Shown piece after piece: positions 60,491 through 64,000 of a DNA stretch of 64,000 nt. The DNA is taken from positions 1,098,584-1,162,583 of the forward strand of contig SSNP01000035.1 in NCBI GenBank assembly GCA_006937955.1, given 5' to 3'. How positions within the stretch are numbered: position 1 is the first letter of the stretch; every line of letters starts with the position of its first letter. The position numbers and the translations under genes were made by a program. Below the pieces are notes generated by a model. That model did not search any database. It was not told the DNA's origin and worked only from the letters and a program-made list of their open reading frames with translations. Origin of the DNA: Pachypanchax playfairii (taxonomy: Eukaryota > Chordata > Actinopteri > Cyprinodontiformes > Aplocheilidae).

Positions 60491-61181
60491 ACAAGTTAAT
60501 GTTTTTTCTGTTCACTAACAGTAGTATTATTTTGAGTTCTGTAACTGATTTTTCAGTCATCCAGATAAATTTATTGTTCAAACAGAGACGATGGTTTTGC
60601 TTCTTTCAAAGTATAAACTTGAGGTGGGTGTCTGTAAAACAGTTCATGAAGTTAAAGCAGAAGAATTTAGCTAGACTCTTTCCAACCCTGTAATTTTGAT
60701 CTTCTATTCCCAAGACTCTGCTCTGATATTGAATTTCTCACTACATACTTAGGGAAGTTTCTCAGCCTCTCTGTCTGTCTCTATCTTTGGGCATCTCTCA
60801 GAGCTTTTAGACCAAACTCATTAGACAGGGTGAGACCTCTTTAAATAATACATCCCAACTCACACTCCCTCTCTATTCCTTCCTCCTCCCTGTAATCCCT
60901 TCTCACATGCATCTTTATCTCCTTCTTCCTTCCTTTTCTCAACAACTACTGCCTCCTACTCTTATGCATTTTACTTTCCTCCCACTTCTTCTGTCTGTGT
61001 CTGATTTACTCTGTATTTTCCTTTCACCTTTTCTCTCGAGCTCCCTCAAACCCTTCTTGCTTTGACTCTCTCTCTCTCACACACATAAACACCTCCCATC
61101 TCAAACCGCTCTTTTATTGGTTTCCATGGTAACTAAGAGCTGGTGCAAGAAAGAAGGAATTCTCAGTGACTGTTGATAGGG

Positions 61182-61343
61182 CTGTGTGTTTGTGTGTGTG
61201 TGTATTTATGTGTGCGTGGGCTCATGCAAGAAAGGAGGAGAGATACAGAAAAAGAGATAAAGTAAGTGACTATTATAGAGTGCCGCCTAGAGGCAATATT
61301 CACACACATAAACACACACTCACACACACACTCCTACACACAA
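61182..61343. repeat. TG run and CA run in inverted arrangement
   Basis: A TG-rich tract (61182-61218, with TATTTATGTGTG) is followed about 80 bp later by a CA-rich tract (61300-61343, with CACACATAAAC). The two are imperfect inverted complements. The spacer is purine-rich. Confidence 0.8.
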
Positions 61344-64000
61344 AAATCACAGTAAACCACTCATCCAGTGGAAAATAGAGAAAACAATCACTATTAAACT
61401 ATTACATATGGATTTGTCATAAAATATGATCTGATCTATTTTACTAATGTTGCACAAATCATCACATGATTCATACTGATTAAATCCTTTCAAAAATCAC
61501 TGTGGGTTAGAAGACATCAACTTTGTTGACTTTGTTTTTGACATTAACAATACTTCTTTGGACATAGATGTACTTCAGCTGTTTTCCAAAGGCTAACTCA
61601 CTTCCTAAGACACATAAACTTGCAGAAAGTAAAGCACAGCAAAGGTTCAGTGGTGGAAGTGAAATTATTTCATACCCCTTTGCTAACATAGATTCTTAAA
61701 AACTCATGTAATCAAAGGGAAAATTCCCAGCTTTATCAAAATTATATTTAAAGATGTGAAGCTAACTGCTCACCAGCTAAAATTCAGTAAGCAATTTAAC
61801 TTTTTAACCACTCAGTTTTTTTATTATTATTTTTTTTTTCATTTGACCGATTTGAAGCTGGTCTTTAAATAATTGAGTCTTCATAGATTCTTAGTCATTC
61901 AGGTCATGATACGGCTAAGTGGTTTGTTGTTAAAGAACACAGAAAGTTATCGTGTATTAAAGTGTCTGAGATTTTGTAACTTTTCCAATGTCTGACCTTC
62001 ATCAACTAATAGAATTGGCACATGACGGTTCACCAGAGGGCATAATACCTAATTATTTTCTAACATGGCAGTTTAGTGGGAAGGTACTAATTCTACAAAG
62101 AGGTAGAGCTCTGATAAATGTGGAAATAAGTATTTCAGATATGAAACATTTGACTTTTTTACTTTGACTTCACATTATCTTTTTGAATTTTATAAACTTT
62201 AATATGATCATATCACAATATTTTGTTTTTTGCCTTTTTTGCATGATGTTCAGTGAGATCAGCTTTTGAAGTACCCTAAATGAAAAATGTATTTTAGTTT
62301 TAATAGGAAATTTTTAGCTTTTAAATTGCCAACTAACAAGACAAAAGTGATATTTGGCTCTGAAGTGGCTCTGTTGACAATTGCATCATATTCAATGCCA
62401 CTGGCAGTTTAAATATTGTATAGTTTGATTCATTTCTCAGTACTTTGATTTAGAAAATCCTTATAATACATTTTTATCATTGTTTGCTTTAATACTTGTT
62501 GAGCTTCAGTTGTTTTGAAAAGTTACATTACTTCTAAAATAACTCTAAAGTTCTGGAATAAGTAGGATTCTTCTTTTGATTTTGTGCAACACCAGCTTCC
62601 TGATAAATAAGCAATGAGAAAATGCCAAACTCGACAGCAGTAGGCTACTGTAGCCCAACAAAAACAGGGAACAGTGGAAAACGGAGAGACACTGGTCAAA
62701 ATAAAGCATGGCTGTATGGTGCTGCTTTTAAGTCAGGGACAAAAATCTGTTTCTTCCAGTGTTCTTTGCTGCATAACAGAAAGAGTCAATTTTATGTTAG
62801 TATGTAGAAAACCTCTTTAGGGATTCTTTAATGACACTCAAAACTGTTCTCACTCACTCTCCTCTGAAATTTAACATCAAAGCCATCCCGTGGCTCAGAG
62901 GTAATAACCTTCCAGATTATGGGTAGATTTTTATACATATTTAAAAACTGAGACACAATGTTTTATTCAAGAAACATCAATGATGACTGAAATGACAGAA
63001 TTTAGCACAGTGACTGACATTGCAGTGTGTTATATTCAAAGAGTCTTAATTGGCAGAAATCCAAACGTTTAATGTTTTATTAGTCTATAATAAAATATTG
63101 ATTGTGGTTTTTTTTGTTTTTTTTTAAGCATAAAACAGTAATTTCTTGTTCAAATAGCGTGATACCTTCACCATATATTACAAAATAATTCAGTATGGAC
63201 ACACTAAATAAAGCTTCAGATGTTTTTTTGTAGAGAACTTAAATAACATTTCTAAATAGGTGGGAAGTGTTCTGTTTGGATGGACAAACTGACATCTAGT
63301 CATAGGGATGCAAGACCAAAGGGAAGTAAAGCCTTTTAAAATAACTCCGGTATCAAAGATTCCACAGCAGTTCATGTAAACACTGGTTTGTTAACCTTTA
63401 TAATTCTGTCCGTTCTGCATTTGCATATTAAGGTTCATGCTGGAAGAGCCCCAGGCTGCCTCACAAGTACTACAGCTGCTGGCTGACACTATACCTTTAC
63501 AAATAGCTACATCTAAATCTTTTGAGATTAAAAGTGGTTTAAAATAAAAGCACTCCAAGATGATTTGGCCCCTTTGCACTTTTCAATCTGCTCAGATCTA
63601 ATCCCTGTTTCTCCAAACTAAGGTTGTGCAGAGCTGTCCACAGTAGGGAAAACAGTTTAAGGAACATGTTACTTGTGCTGCTAGAAATGATGAAAAATTA
63701 GAAATGTATGTCACTTTTTCTTAGTGAGTTTTTTTCATAAAAAATGCAATAGGCATACGTTTTTTATGAAGCGCTTTTTTGCCAATGTAATAAAGCAGCA
63801 ACACAACTTTTTTACTTTGGAACATTTTAAAAATTGTTTCCTGTATTCCTGCTTCCACCTTTAACATTGCCACAAGTAAGCATAGACTTTAGAGCAGAAG
63901 GAAAATGAGACGCGGATCACGAGTCGTAGGACTATGAGAGTCTTATGTATGTGTGCAGATGATCAAAGTGTATGAATACGTGTGAGAGACACTGACTTGC

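Larger units (their letters stand above)
57612..64000. other. downstream intron (>6.4 kb)
   Basis: No CUB10 exon was found before the window ends, so the intron continues. It holds a decayed Tc1-like transposase (59496-60490), a pyrimidine-rich stretch (about 60760-61080), and TG and CA runs in inverted arrangement (61182-61343). The remainder shows nothing recognisable. Confidence 0.75.

Noticed and set aside
62881..62935. tRNA-like A-box (GTGGCTCAGAGGTAA)
   Set aside because: No B box, no cloverleaf and no SINE tail could be found nearby. At most a trace of a tRNA-derived repeat.
57612..64000. Search for the CUB10 exon (Cys-Gly-Gly, SPNYP)
   Set aside because: No such motif with splice sites was found on the plus strand, so the exon is taken to lie beyond the window.

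Overview
The window is a stretch of a vertebrate chromosome, almost certainly from a teleost fish. It is AT-rich and intron-rich, with GT/AG splice sites throughout and no bacterial-style gene packing. It carries fish-type Tc1-like transposons, TTAA-flanked and hAT-type miniature elements, LINE remnants and many microsatellites. There are assembly gaps at 13348 (one N) and 48145-48173 (29 N).

One gene dominates the window: a plus-strand member of the CSMD family (CUB and Sushi multiple domains), best matched to csmd1. I can place 22 consecutive internal coding exons from 6802 to 57611. Joined at their splice sites they give an uninterrupted reading frame of 3,532 nt (about 1,177 codons). It encodes the second half of one CUB domain, then seven sushi and six complete CUB domains in strict alternation. 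By comparison with remembered human CSMD1, this is from mid CUB3 to sushi9. The protein is expected to be a very large type I membrane protein with its CUB/sushi array outside the cell. Its start, signal peptide, tandem sushi array, membrane segment and tail lie outside the window. The paralogue call rests on remembered sequences of CSMD1, CSMD2 and CSMD3, so csmd1 is likely but unproven.

Layout: 1-6801 is intron with no recognisable exon. 6802-7266 is the CUB3 end. A 7.2 kb intron (7267-14439) holds a Tc1 relic, a TTAA-flanked element, a Tc1-like transposon with a complete 340-residue transposase reading frame but only one terminal repeat, and a LINE fragment. 14440-25511 holds sushi3, CUB4, sushi4, CUB5 and sushi5. 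A 5.9 kb intron contains a TTAA-bounded element with an exon-like start. 31388-33782 holds CUB6, sushi6 and the first half of CUB7. A 6.1 kb intron carries a TTAA element and an hAT-type element with a second TTAA element nested inside. 39922-46918 completes CUB7 and holds sushi7 and CUB8. 49210-57611 holds sushi8, CUB9 and sushi9. 57612-64000 is intron with a decayed Tc1-like transposase.

Every intron between domains is phase 1, while introns inside CUB domains fall in phases 0, 1 and 2. CUB7 alone lacks the acidic residues expected of a calcium-binding CUB. I found no non-coding RNA gene, CRISPR array or undescribed multi-gene system. The most unusual content is the mobile-element structure inside the introns.
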